From: Planctomycetota bacterium
Lineage (GTDB): Bacteria > Planctomycetota > UBA8742 > UBA2392
Length of the DNA stretch: 64,000 nt
Direction: 5' to 3'
NCBI GenBank assembly: GCA_019636195.1
Contig: JAHBYA010000007.1
Coordinates: forward strand, 112,508 to 176,507
Below, piece after piece: positions 57,901 through 64,000 of the stretch. The position numbers were made by a program, and so were the translations under genes. The notes under the pieces were generated by a model, which was given only the letters and a program-made list of their open reading frames with translations, had not been told where the DNA came from and made no database searches. Each line of letters begins with the position of its first letter. The first letter of the stretch is position 1.

Positions 57901-60036
57901 TTCGCCGTCGTTGTTTGTGTCCCGGTACAGCCGCATCGACGAGAAGTTTGCGGCCAGCGTGCGATCCGACACTTCACGGAACACGATGCTGTTTACGCTG
58001 ACAGCCAGCGAACCTGTTGCGACCTCGATCTGCCCCATCACCGCGCCGCCGGTGCCGTACTGGAACGCCTCGCCGGGTTGATTGGCTGCGCCGGTGAGAA
58101 TCCGCAACTCCGGCGCCAGCATTCCGCTGCCAAAGATGTTGAGCGGCGAAGTGGAGCCAGGCAAACCGCTGTCGTTGTGCACGACCTGCATGTCTGTGCT
58201 GCGCAGACCTGCGCCTGACGGCGTAAATGTCACTGTGAAATCGAGCGTGCCGCCGGGCGGAACGGCTGCAGGGAATGAGATTCCGCCCACCGCAAAGTCA
58301 CCGCCCTGCCCGCCCACCATGTTGATGGCGCTGATGATCAGCGGGTAGTCGCCGCTGTTGCCAACGGTGTAGGTCTGCGGCGACGCCGGCGTGAACACCG
58401 GAGATGAGCCGTGGTCGGGGTTGCCCGCCAGCGAGGCCTTGGGGTGCGCCATGTACTGGATTTGCCAGCTGAGCAGCGTGCCGCCGTTGTTGCCCGCGGT
58501 GGCGTCGTCGTCCACGATCACCAGCGTCCAGTTGCCCGCAGGATTCTGCCCGTAGCGTGCGTTGAAATCGGCCTGGTCTTCCGGGAAATAGGCGGGCCTG
58601 AAAGTGAACGGCGCTTCGCCGGCCCCCTGGATCACACTGCGCGTTGCAGCCCAGGCGGCGTTGGGGTCGGTCGTGCTGCTGAAAAGCGTGTACACAAATG
58701 GACCGGTGCCGGTGCCGTAGTTCGCGTTGTTTGCGCCATTGTCGCTGCTGAGCTCAATTGCGCCCGCCGGCCCGCCGCCCGTGTACGGCCCGTTCCAGGT
58801 CACGCCCGGCGGCAGCAGCCACATGTCGATATCCTGCAGCCGGTTGTGGTTGATGCGCACGCCCACACGCAGGCTGGCCACGCGGTCACCCATCGAGGGC
58901 ACGGTGATGGTGTCGAGCACGCCGATCGTCGTGTTGTTGACGATCACTTTGCCGCCCGCGGGCACGCTTGTGAACGTGCGCAGGCTGGCTATCGGGTGAA
59001 ACCCCAGCACTACCGGGAACAACCCGAACTTGGTGGCGGGCCCGGCAACGGAAGCTGCCGCGCTGACTTCAAGTGTGATTCCTTCCGCGGCTGGCGAGGC
59101 TGCAACGTCCCCGACCACCAGCAGCGGCACAACCGCGCTGCCCGCGAGGTTCATGGCGGCGCCCAGCGTGAACGTGACGTTGCTGCCCGCCGGCGCCCCG
59201 GTTGCCAGCAACATGTCGCCGCCGTCCAGCGCGCCATCATTGTTCACGTCATGGTACAGGCGCGTGGCCGTGAAGTTCGCGGCGATGCCGACGCCCGACT
59301 GCGCCGTGAGTGTCAAGCCGGTCCACGATGTCGCGCCCAACGACTCGAGGCGCAACTGGCCCAGCACCTGGTCAGCCTGGCCGGGCACCGCAGGCGTACC
59401 GGGCAGGTCGTTGTCGCCTTGCCGTACGATCAGCCGCGGCGAAGGCAGCGGCATGTACTGAAGCTGCCACGAAATCAGCGTACCGGTGTCAACCGCCCAG
59501 CCGTCGGCAACGACGATCGTCCACGTGCCGCTTGGGTTGCCGCCGTACTGGGCGTTCCAGGCTGCCAGTCCTTCCGGGATCCACTGCGTCTGCGAGGTGA
59601 AGGGCGCCGCGGCCGCCTTTACCGATTGCGTGGCGGGCCAGGTGCCGTCAACGTTTGAGCTGAAGCGCGCGTAGGTGAAAGGCGCGCCGCCGCTGCCGTA
59701 GTTGTCTGCCGCGCCGCCGTTGTTGGTGGAAAGTTGCACCACGCCCGGCGGCGGCTCAATGACCGGGCCGTTGTTCAAGGTGGTGTAGGGGCCGGCCCAG
59801 GTGACTCCAGGCGGGATCAGCCAGATGTCGAGGTCGGCATCGTAAGTGTGGTTGATACGAATGCCGACGCGCAAGGCGCCAATGCGGTCGCCTGTGGCCG
59901 GTACGTTGATGCTGTTGGTGACACCAAACGCGTTATTGTCCGGGATGGCCAGATTGGGCGTGGACGTAAACGAAACCTGCGCGGCCAGCTGACCCGCAAG
60001 CGCGAACAACACCACGGCGACCAGAAATCGCCCCAT
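51898..60036 (-). CDS. Giant secreted surface protein with P-domain-like, Ig-like and Kelch modules
   Basis: 2712 residues. A signal peptide ('MGRFLVAVVLFALAGQLAAQ') follows GGGGAG. Three modules of about 170 residues (near 25-195, 360-530, 805-977) resemble proprotein-convertase P-domains: 'GDRIGALRVGIRINHTYDAD', later 'SGTWTIVVADGWAVDTGTLI'. Two modules with 'LYHDVNNDGALDGGDMLLAT' or 'LYRDTNNDGELDGGDVLLAT' (putative Ca-binding loops) lie near 250 and 695. Several beta-sandwich modules of the 'choice-of-anchor D'/ASPM-SPD-2-Hydin type occur, including three nearly identical 110-residue repeats (1202-1532). From about 1745 to the end there are roughly 16 Kelch-like blades ('QRMVMFGGQLDTGVAGDTWV'). 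No sorting tail or membrane anchor is seen. It is the first gene of the exporter operon and overlaps the methyltransferase start by 8 bases. Confidence 0.85.
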   Translation of the reverse strand: MGRFLVAVVLFALAGQLAAQVSFTSTPNLAIPDNNAFGVTNSINVPATGDRIGALRVGIRINHTYDADLDIWLIPPGVTWAGPYTTLNNGPVIEPPPGVVQLSTNNGGAADNYGSGGAPFTYARFSSNVDGTWPATQSVKAAAAPFTSQTQWIPEGLAAWNAQYGGNPSGTWTIVVADGWAVDTGTLISWQLQYMPLPSPRLIVRQGDNDLPGTPAVPGQADQVLGQLRLESLGATSWTGLTLTAQSGVGIAANFTATRLYHDVNNDGALDGGDMLLATGAPAGSNVTFTLGAAMNLAGSAVVPLLVVGDVAASPAAEGITLEVSAAASVAGPATKFGLFPVVLGFHPIASLRTFTSVPAGGKVIVNNTTIGVLDTITVPSMGDRVASLRVGVRINHNRLQDIDMWLLPPGVTWNGPYTGGGPAGAIELSSDNGANNANYGTGTGPFVYTLFSSTTDPNAAWAATRSVIQGAGEAPFTFRPAYFPEDQADFNARYGQNPAGNWTLVIVDDDATAGNNGGTLLSWQIQYMAHPKASLAGNPDHGSSPVFTPASPQTYTVGNSGDYPLIISAINMVGGQGGDFAVGGISFPAAVPPGGTLDFTVTFTPSGAGLRSTDMQVVHNDSGLPGSTSPLNIFGSGMLAPELRILTGAANQPGEAFQYGTGGAVMGQIEVATGSLAVSVNSIVFREVSDRTLAANFSSMRLYRDTNNDGELDGGDVLLATGVMASGAVTFTPGVLLPMATSENWIVAADILAAPADTWLALEVRAAADVSASMAVTSVLPVNLGPHPFSPQRVFTTTHPGGLAIPNSNFNGITSTIVIPPTTEIVAAFRVGVRINHTRTGDIDMWLLPPGVAWAPPYTGAGPPGAIELSSDNGANGDDYGTGATAPFVYSNFTRAIDPVFTGAIPITGGAAPFVGNYWLPEDAGADLDAIYGVSPQGTWTLVIVDDQGGVAQSGNTGSLLSWQIEYAPPALPAVTGLSAWGNNLVGQPSPLNDQPYLVTNIGGVPMAVTALSIVGTHAGDWSFVGPSGAPVVVPYAASHGLSLAFMPGGLGLRTAALRVTYNNGLQTGLTFDYPLSGTGVTLSGILSTPPGPVDYGTGNVSQLSTLSPVTHTVTNTGTAPLTITAVAFAGTHGTDWVDVTGPVYPVVIPVSGTFDFEFAFYPGGVGPRTGIIRFFSNTGGVPGTPTDVQVTGDGTYGQLTFTPASPTGYGSANIGTSTPATNHTLDNSGTGPLTITNITTTGHTADWNLVGLPATPALLGNGASIPFTGTFSPTALGPRSMSIEITWNDGGAPQLSVIVLQGTGTSGSLTFTPASPTGYGSANIGTSTPATNHTLDNTGTGPLTITNITTTGHTADWNLVGLPATPAVLGASGSIPFTGTFSPTALGPRSMSIEVTWNDGGAPQLAVIVLQGTGTSGSLTFTPASPTGYGSANIGTSTPATNHTLDNSGTGPLTISNITTTGHTADWNLVGLPATPAVLGASGSIPFTGTFSPTALGARSMSIEVTWNDGGAPQLSVIVLQGTGTSGALVATPASPVNYGSSNIGVSAPAIPHNLDNIGTGPLTIISVATSGHTGDWNLVTLPSPATVIGGGGAYGFTGTFTPTTTGSRSMTIDITWNDGGGPQLTVIVLEGTGTSATAGAILAVGPDNGGPVAVTAQVNTGLPGPFDVAVTYTGGANPGPAVLASAGGHAFTGNVIHGIAPNAPFTFEWDAYATERHVNGSYSVVITPQPSGTPGASAAFNLTRQGGWAQHVTPGAQATGVYSHTMVFDAPNNRVVVFGGRRDGDKLNTVMTFEMSGGQYSGWRTLSPAGAAPAGRQYAHAVYDSANQRMVMFGGQLDTGVAGDTWVLNLARGAESWTQLAPAAPPSARRSGVMIYDSMRQRAVLFGGLGAAQTNDVWALDLDTSSPTHGEWSPLSPGGTSPSARFGHIGIHDPAGDRMVIVGGRAGSTDLIDIHQLDLATLAWSSLAAGGTAPLGRYFTTWAFDETNRVLALQSGYRGSTAQRDAWVLDLSGAPLWAQVAADNDAALGRVVGGGVYDGSRLLFYGGVNGAGLVGAEVSVLDVSGAPTWQSSMQAQSDSTGPEGRWGGVMGYDGAGDRVLAWGGKGHVAYYGSVWALDRSTPGGQWARLAPSGSAPVPTVYPARAIDVAGNRMFVHGGGQPAGGSTSQLWSLNMATGAWTALAGAGPAARDLHSMVYDSLRNRLIVFGGRAPGIVADVWAYDITGATWTQVMPAAGPAPVARYGHGASYDAVNDRMVIFAGRSSSAFLNDVWTLSLNPGTEAWTNRSALFAPIPSGRQGFSHAADANGTRIWLHGGDANGANAELWELNVGGAFTTWTPMPVMGSAPQARYYGAACNDGADLYVGFGFMDNRGASDMWHIDANNPIAGWAKIGQGDTPASIVTSASAYDPVGRRLVAFGGLGGGVHNADLWQLDMSGPVAQWSALNAGPGPSARRAASMVYDDSVSPPRMLMYGGRRDYSAASIVDELWALVLDPGNEHWVQLAQNYIDYPDGRTNHRAVVAGGRMIIFGGQTPTASRSNDLFALDIASLTWSRMTPTGTPPSERFSGIMAYDPPRNRLIVHGGNTGGTSPLSDAFVLDLAGAGAWAPLAATGTLPGALYYHSAVIDPAGQRMIVSGGYSTSAESRTFILNLATDHWTESPGTVARPQPRWAHAATWDVDRMVIAGGYLQGEISATQQGGATETWFWGD
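55448..56437. repeat. Three tandem 330-base repeats in the giant gene
   Basis: Units at 55448-55777, 55778-56107 and 56108-56437 are nearly identical at the DNA level. For example, 'gttccggtgccctgcaggac' recurs at exactly 330-base intervals. Each codes for one 110-residue beta-sandwich module. A fourth, more diverged copy lies just before 55448. DNA-level identity points to recent duplication or gene conversion. Confidence 0.9.
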
Positions 60037-60363
60037 CCGTCTCCCCGGTTTGCGGCCACAGTTTTCACAACCGTTGCCGTTGCGCAAGCACATGCCAGCC
60101 AACGCGACTACCTTAACATAAGCAGGTCCTAACCGTAGCCCATACTGGACGTCGCGTCAAGTAATTGCCCTTATTGCATAATTGCACACTAATCCTTGTG
60201 CAGATTGATCTTCCGTATAGGGTGCTGGCCAGTTCGTGTCAGTCCGATCGGCTCGCCAATGTGCGTTAGTCGTTGGCGGAAATCTTGTGAATAACAATAC
60301 TTGCGCCAAATCGCCGCTTGCGGTTGTCGGCACCCTCGTGTACTTACATTGCCGGGGGAGCAA
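60037..60363. other. Divergent promoter region between the giant operon and recJ
   Basis: 327 bases with no gene; more AT-rich in the middle ('attgcccttattgcataatt'). For recJ, TTGCGG-N17-TACTTA upstream of 60354 is a weak promoter candidate. Confidence 0.5.
60132..60160 (-). promoter_or_regulatory. Candidate promoter of the giant protein/exporter operon
   Basis: On the minus strand TTGACG (60160-60155), 17 bases, TACGGT (60137-60132). The -35 is good (5 of 6) and the -10 is poor (3 of 6). The transcript would have a leader of about 90 bases. Confidence 0.35.
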
Positions 60364-62097
60364 TTGTCCGTTGATCCAGCCTGGGTTGTCGCCAGCCAAC
60401 CCGGCAATGTCGTGCGCGACCTTGCCGGCGCGTTGCGCATTCCCGAGCACGTCGCCCGGGTGCTCTACAACCGTGGCGTGCGCGACAGTGATGCCGCGGC
60501 CCGCTTTCTGCAACCCAGCAGCCTGCACCTTGAAGACCCGTTTTCGTTTCGCCAGATGGATCGCGCCGTTGATCGCATCCGTGCCGCGCTTGCCGGCAAC
60601 GAAAAGGTCATGGTCCAGGGCGACTACGATGTGGACGGCAGCGCCAGCGCGGCACTGCTGGTGAATTTCTTTCGCGTGCTGGGCCGCGAAGTTGAAGTCA
60701 GCATTCCCTCGCGCGCCGAAGACGGCTACGGCCTGAATGAGCGAGCCATTCGCCGCGCGGCCGAGTCAGGCGTGAAACTGCTCATCACCTGCGACAACGG
60801 CACCACCGCCCACAAAGAGATCGCGCTGGCCGCTGAGCTTGGCATCGACACCATCGTCACCGACCACCACACGGTCGGCGAGACATTGCCGCCGGCGGTG
60901 GCTGTGCTAAACCCGCACGTCAAAGACGAGAATCTGCAGTTCCGTGACCTGTGCGGCGCGGGTGTTGCCTTCAAGCTGGCGTGGGGCGTGATGCAGCGCG
61001 TCAGCTACGGCAGCGGACTCGACAGTGCCTACCGCGACTTCCTGGCTGGTGCGCAAAGCCTTGTCGCCATGGCCAGCGTCGCCGACGTCGTGCCGCTGAC
61101 CGGCGAGAATCGTGTGCTTACGCGCACCGGCTTGCGTCTGATGCCCGACAGCCCCAACCCCGGCATTCGCGCGCTGATGGAAACCAGCGGCATCAAGGGC
61201 GTCCCCAGCGGTGTAGATGTGGGCTTCAAGATTGCGCCGCGGCTGAATGCCGGCGGCAGGCTGGGGCGTGAAACGCTGGCCCTTGAGCTGCTTACCGCCC
61301 GCAGTTACGGCGACGCCCTGCAACTGGCGCAGGAGGCGGAGGGCCTGAATCGGCAGCGCCAGAGTGTCGATCGCGGCTTGACCAAACTTGCCGAAGAGCT
61401 TGTGCTCAGCGACGCGAGCTATGAGCGCGACCGCGTGCTGGTGCTGCACCACGACGAGTTTCATCCGGGCGTGGTCGGCATTGTGGCAGCGCGCATCTCG
61501 CGGCGCTTCAACAAGCCCACGGTGCTGGTGGCCATGAACGGCGAGGTCGGGCGCGGGTCCGGTCGCAGCATACCCGGCTTTCACCTGTACAACGCGCTGA
61601 ACGATTGCGCATCACTGATGCAGCGCTTCGGCGGCCATGAGCAGGCCGCGGGCATGGAAATCACGCGCGAGAACATCGGGCACTTGCGGCGTGCGGTCAA
61701 CGAGATTGCCGACCGCCATGTGATGCAGGCGGACTACGCCACTCCCACGCTCAACATCGACGCGACTGTGGCGTTGTCGCAGCTGGAGATTGCGGGGATC
61801 AATCTGCTGGCGGGGCTTGAGCCTTTCGGGCATGGCAACCCGGAGCCGGTGTTCATGGCCGAGAACATTGAGGTCGCGTCAGATCCGCGTGTTGTTGGCA
61901 AAGGCACCGGGCACCTGAGCCTGATGCTGAAACAAGCCGGCAACGTCGCGTTCAAATCGATCGGCTTCGGCATGGGCGAGCGGGTGGCGGAAGCCGGCAA
62001 GGGCGCCCATTTGCGCATTGCGTTCACGCCGCGCATCAGCGAGTTCCGGGGCTACCCGGAAGTTGAGCTGGAGCTGAAAGACCTGCGCCGCGCCTGA
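60364..62097 (+). CDS. recJ: Single-stranded-DNA-specific exonuclease RecJ
   Basis: 577 residues, the same size as E. coli RecJ. DHH-family motifs: 'MVQGDYDVDGSASAALLVNF' (motif I, DYDVDG), 'LLITCDNGTTAHKEI' (motif II), 'IDTIVTDHHTVGETLPPAVA' (motif III DHH), and the DHHA1 part 'RGSGRSIPGFHLYNAL' with 'RFGGHEQAAGMEI'. An OB-fold-like C-terminal domain follows. It digests ssDNA 5' to 3' in recombination and mismatch repair. No in-frame ATG suits the N-terminus; TTG 60364 with GGGGGAG three bases ahead is the likely start, though the spacing is short. Confidence 0.93.
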   Translation: MSVDPAWVVASQPGNVVRDLAGALRIPEHVARVLYNRGVRDSDAAARFLQPSSLHLEDPFSFRQMDRAVDRIRAALAGNEKVMVQGDYDVDGSASAALLVNFFRVLGREVEVSIPSRAEDGYGLNERAIRRAAESGVKLLITCDNGTTAHKEIALAAELGIDTIVTDHHTVGETLPPAVAVLNPHVKDENLQFRDLCGAGVAFKLAWGVMQRVSYGSGLDSAYRDFLAGAQSLVAMASVADVVPLTGENRVLTRTGLRLMPDSPNPGIRALMETSGIKGVPSGVDVGFKIAPRLNAGGRLGRETLALELLTARSYGDALQLAQEAEGLNRQRQSVDRGLTKLAEELVLSDASYERDRVLVLHHDEFHPGVVGIVAARISRRFNKPTVLVAMNGEVGRGSGRSIPGFHLYNALNDCASLMQRFGGHEQAAGMEITRENIGHLRRAVNEIADRHVMQADYATPTLNIDATVALSQLEIAGINLLAGLEPFGHGNPEPVFMAENIEVASDPRVVGKGTGHLSLMLKQAGNVAFKSIGFGMGERVAEAGKGAHLRIAFTPRISEFRGYPEVELELKDLRRA

Positions 62098-62149
62098 AGT
62101 CGCATTAAGTCGTGTTGATTTTGTGCAGTTATCGCCTTCTCTAGCCGTT

Positions 62150-62170
62150 CCGTGGCATTGAATGCCACGG
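62150..62170. terminator. Hairpin after recJ
   Basis: CCGTGGCATT-G-AATGCCACGG, folding in practice as an 8-base stem with a 5-base loop, 52 bases past the recJ stop. It is followed by 'TTGTGT', only a weak T-tract, so terminator status is tentative. Confidence 0.5.
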
Positions 62171-62356
62171 TTGTGTCACATCCTGGCTTGTAACATTACA
62201 TCCATAGGATAGACTTCGTGGAACCACTTCGGCGAGTTGTACACCCGTTCGCGGCGAGTTGCGCACGCGCAAGGGTGCCGATCCGTCAAGTCGGAGTGTT
62301 CGTGTGGGGCTGCCTGTGGGGACAGCGCGAACACCTGGTGGTGCTGGAGACACAAC

Positions 62357-64000
62357 ATGTTCAGACATCCAAGCCTTGCAGCGTTGGCGGCAGTTGTTGT
62401 TCTATTCGCGACGGTCGCATTTGCCCAGACGACCATTGGCCTTGGTGCAAGTACTACCACCGGCAACGTCATTCCATTCAATCTAAGTGGTTCGCCGTGG
62501 GGTGAGAGTGGGAGGTATCAGACTGCATACTCTGGTGCCGAAATCAACCTTGCATCAGGTGGAACAGTCACCGAGATACGGGTTAGGAGCATAAGCGGAA
62601 GTCCCACTACCTACGGAAACTTTCGACTGCGCCTAGCCCATACGCAGAGCAATCCAACGGCACTCAGCGGCACCTTTGCTCAGAACTTCATCGGCTCACT
62701 GACTACAGTGATAGGCGATTCGGGTACTTCCAACCCGTTGAACTATCAGCCCTCCACGATTGTTGTGGGTTCTGAAACATGGGTCAGGTTCCCCTTAACT
62801 AACGGTTGGACATACAACGGCACCGACGGCATCTTGGTGGATTGGTCCTTCGACTCAATGGCGGCAGCAGGTTTCAGTATTGGTTCGGTGGCTACCCGCT
62901 CGCGTGTTTACGCATATGCGACTGGCGCCAATAGCTACCAAGTTGCTACTGGCACTTCCTCCAACGGAGCAGGCAACTGGCAGATTCAATTCATTGTTCA
63001 GGTCGGGCCGATCCTGACTGTGGCGACCACGCCTGGTGCCGCCCAAAATGTCTATGCCAACGATACCGGCACCGGCGGCAATGGCCGTTCGGTTACGCGC
63101 TTCACGATTGCGCAGGGCACGCAGACCGGCGCGTCCTTGACCAACATCCAGGTGCAGGCCGCCGGCACCGGCGACGACTCCACCGCCTACACTGAAGTGG
63201 CCATCTACCGCGACGACAACAGCAACAACACTTTCGACTTCGGCACCGACGTTCTGATTGCATCCCATACCGCCTTCCCAGCCAACAACGGCACCCGCGA
63301 CTTCGCCGTCACCGGCAGTGAAAGCACATTCACAGCCAGCCAGACCAAAACCTACTTCCTGGTTGTCAAGTTAAACGGCTCGCCGCCCGCGTCGCCCGGC
63401 CATACGTTCAACTATGTCGTCAGCGACATCACGGTCTCAGGCACCAATGCCCAGAAGGCGGGCGTGCCCAGCGGCACGATCAACGGCTTGAACATCCTTA
63501 CGCCCTCGTTCAACTTTGCCGACGTCAGCCCGGCCACGGCTACCACCGTGTTCCTTGGCAGCAGCAACAACGTCTGCCAGGCGTTCACCATCGCCTATCC
63601 CAACGGGCCCGCCGACAAGCCGGCTTCGGTCACTGTCACCGGGCTGGGCTCTGCCCACGAAGTCGATGACCTGACCGCCGTGCAGCTCTGGTATGACAGC
63701 AACGCCAACGGCACCTTTGAGCCCGGCACCGACACCCAGGTGGCTTCCGGCACATTCAGCGCCGACAACGGCACCGTGCAGTTCAGCATGGCCAGCCACG
63801 CCAACTTCACCGCCGGCGACACCCGCCGCTTCTTTGTGATCTACAACCTCAATGCCAACGCCTCCGACAACGAGACCTTCCAGTGCTATGTGTCCTCTGC
63901 AGGCAACGGCACCCATGGCGGCACGCCAAGCGGCCTGCCGGTTCCGGCTGTCACCGGCACACCCGGCCTGGTGGTCAGCGCCAACGTGCTGGCTGTGACT
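62357..64000 (+). CDS. Secreted modular surface protein, 3' part missing
   Basis: 548 codons are visible, with no stop before the window ends. GGAG lies eight bases before the ATG; the signal peptide is 'MFRHPSLAALAAVVVLFA' followed by 'TVAFAQ'. Residues 25-215 are one beta-rich domain. From 216 there are two related modules with calcium-loop-like segments: 'AIYRDDNSNNTFDFGTDVLI' and 'QLWYDSNANGTFEPGTDTQV', each followed by a beta-sandwich strand set ('FTASQTKTYFLVVKL', 'FTAGDTRRFFVIYNL'). The same kind of module occurs in the giant protein upstream. The first 650 bases are clearly less GC-rich than the rest. Probably an extracellular or surface protein; function unknown. Confidence 0.8.
   Translation, partial: MFRHPSLAALAAVVVLFATVAFAQTTIGLGASTTTGNVIPFNLSGSPWGESGRYQTAYSGAEINLASGGTVTEIRVRSISGSPTTYGNFRLRLAHTQSNPTALSGTFAQNFIGSLTTVIGDSGTSNPLNYQPSTIVVGSETWVRFPLTNGWTYNGTDGILVDWSFDSMAAAGFSIGSVATRSRVYAYATGANSYQVATGTSSNGAGNWQIQFIVQVGPILTVATTPGAAQNVYANDTGTGGNGRSVTRFTIAQGTQTGASLTNIQVQAAGTGDDSTAYTEVAIYRDDNSNNTFDFGTDVLIASHTAFPANNGTRDFAVTGSESTFTASQTKTYFLVVKLNGSPPASPGHTFNYVVSDITVSGTNAQKAGVPSGTINGLNILTPSFNFADVSPATATTVFLGSSNNVCQAFTIAYPNGPADKPASVTVTGLGSAHEVDDLTAVQLWYDSNANGTFEPGTDTQVASGTFSADNGTVQFSMASHANFTAGDTRRFFVIYNLNANASDNETFQCYVSSAGNGTHGGTPSGLPVPAVTGTPGLVVSANVLAVT

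Overview
The window is high-GC, densely coded DNA from a diderm (Gram-negative-type) bacterium. Signs of an outer membrane are a lipoprotein N-acyltransferase (Lnt), at least two lipoproteins with lipoboxes, a LolD-type ATPase, a probable outer-membrane beta-barrel and a Wzm/Wzt glycan exporter. A bacterial Ser/Thr kinase with TPRs, ECF sigma factors, very large secreted Kelch and P-domain-like proteins, and characteristic intergenic repeats suggest an environmental member of the Planctomycetota or a related lineage. No rRNA or marker gene settles this, so the assignment is an inference. I see no IS element, prophage, CRISPR array or plasmid gene; the window looks chromosomal. || Layout. 0-9.6 kb: a PilT/GspE-type ATPase (cut by the window edge) coupled to an ECF sigma factor, HemY-type porphyrinogen oxidase, a STAS protein with a duplicated tail, a PlsC-like acyltransferase, a lipoprotein, a membrane-anchored double cyclophilin, a repeat-rich gap, a beta-barrel protein and an acidic secreted protein. 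9.8-17.6 kb: BioA, an orphan type II pseudopilin, an ABC exporter pair, GlmU, and a membrane-anchored deiminase-like protein with an exported partner. 17.8-20.4 kb: ECF sigma factor, TetR regulator with two matching palindromic sites, UbiX, a VOC protein and tRNA-Pro(CGG). || 20.4-31 kb: a coiled-coil protein with a DUF2325-like C-terminus stands next to the tRNA and converges on the most unusual gene here, a 1204-residue fusion of a sigma-54-activator AAA+ module, a STAND-type NTPase and TPRs. Then come a membrane spermidine-synthase-like protein, a NikR/nickel-transporter operon with a recognisable NikR operator over its promoter, and a Ser/Thr kinase with TPRs. 31-42.7 kb: MoaA, a LolD-like ATPase, a YhcC-type radical SAM protein, a divergent lipoprotein whose start codon overlaps that of the radical SAM gene, two acetyltransferases, LysA, an FdhE-like zinc-ribbon protein, Lnt and a secreted helical protein. 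|| 42.7-60 kb is one tightly overlapping minus-strand operon. It starts with a giant secreted protein (about 2,712 residues; P-domain-like modules, near-identical 110-residue repeats and Kelch motifs). A methyltransferase, the Wzm/Wzt exporter and four glycosyltransferase genes follow, two of which are two-domain fusions. The layout suggests that a surface glycan is made, capped and exported together with a giant surface protein. RecJ is divergent from this operon. The window ends inside another secreted modular protein that shares a module type with the giant one. || Start codons were re-chosen wherever a Shine-Dalgarno sequence, signal peptide or domain boundary decided it. All family assignments come from reading motifs; no database search was run.
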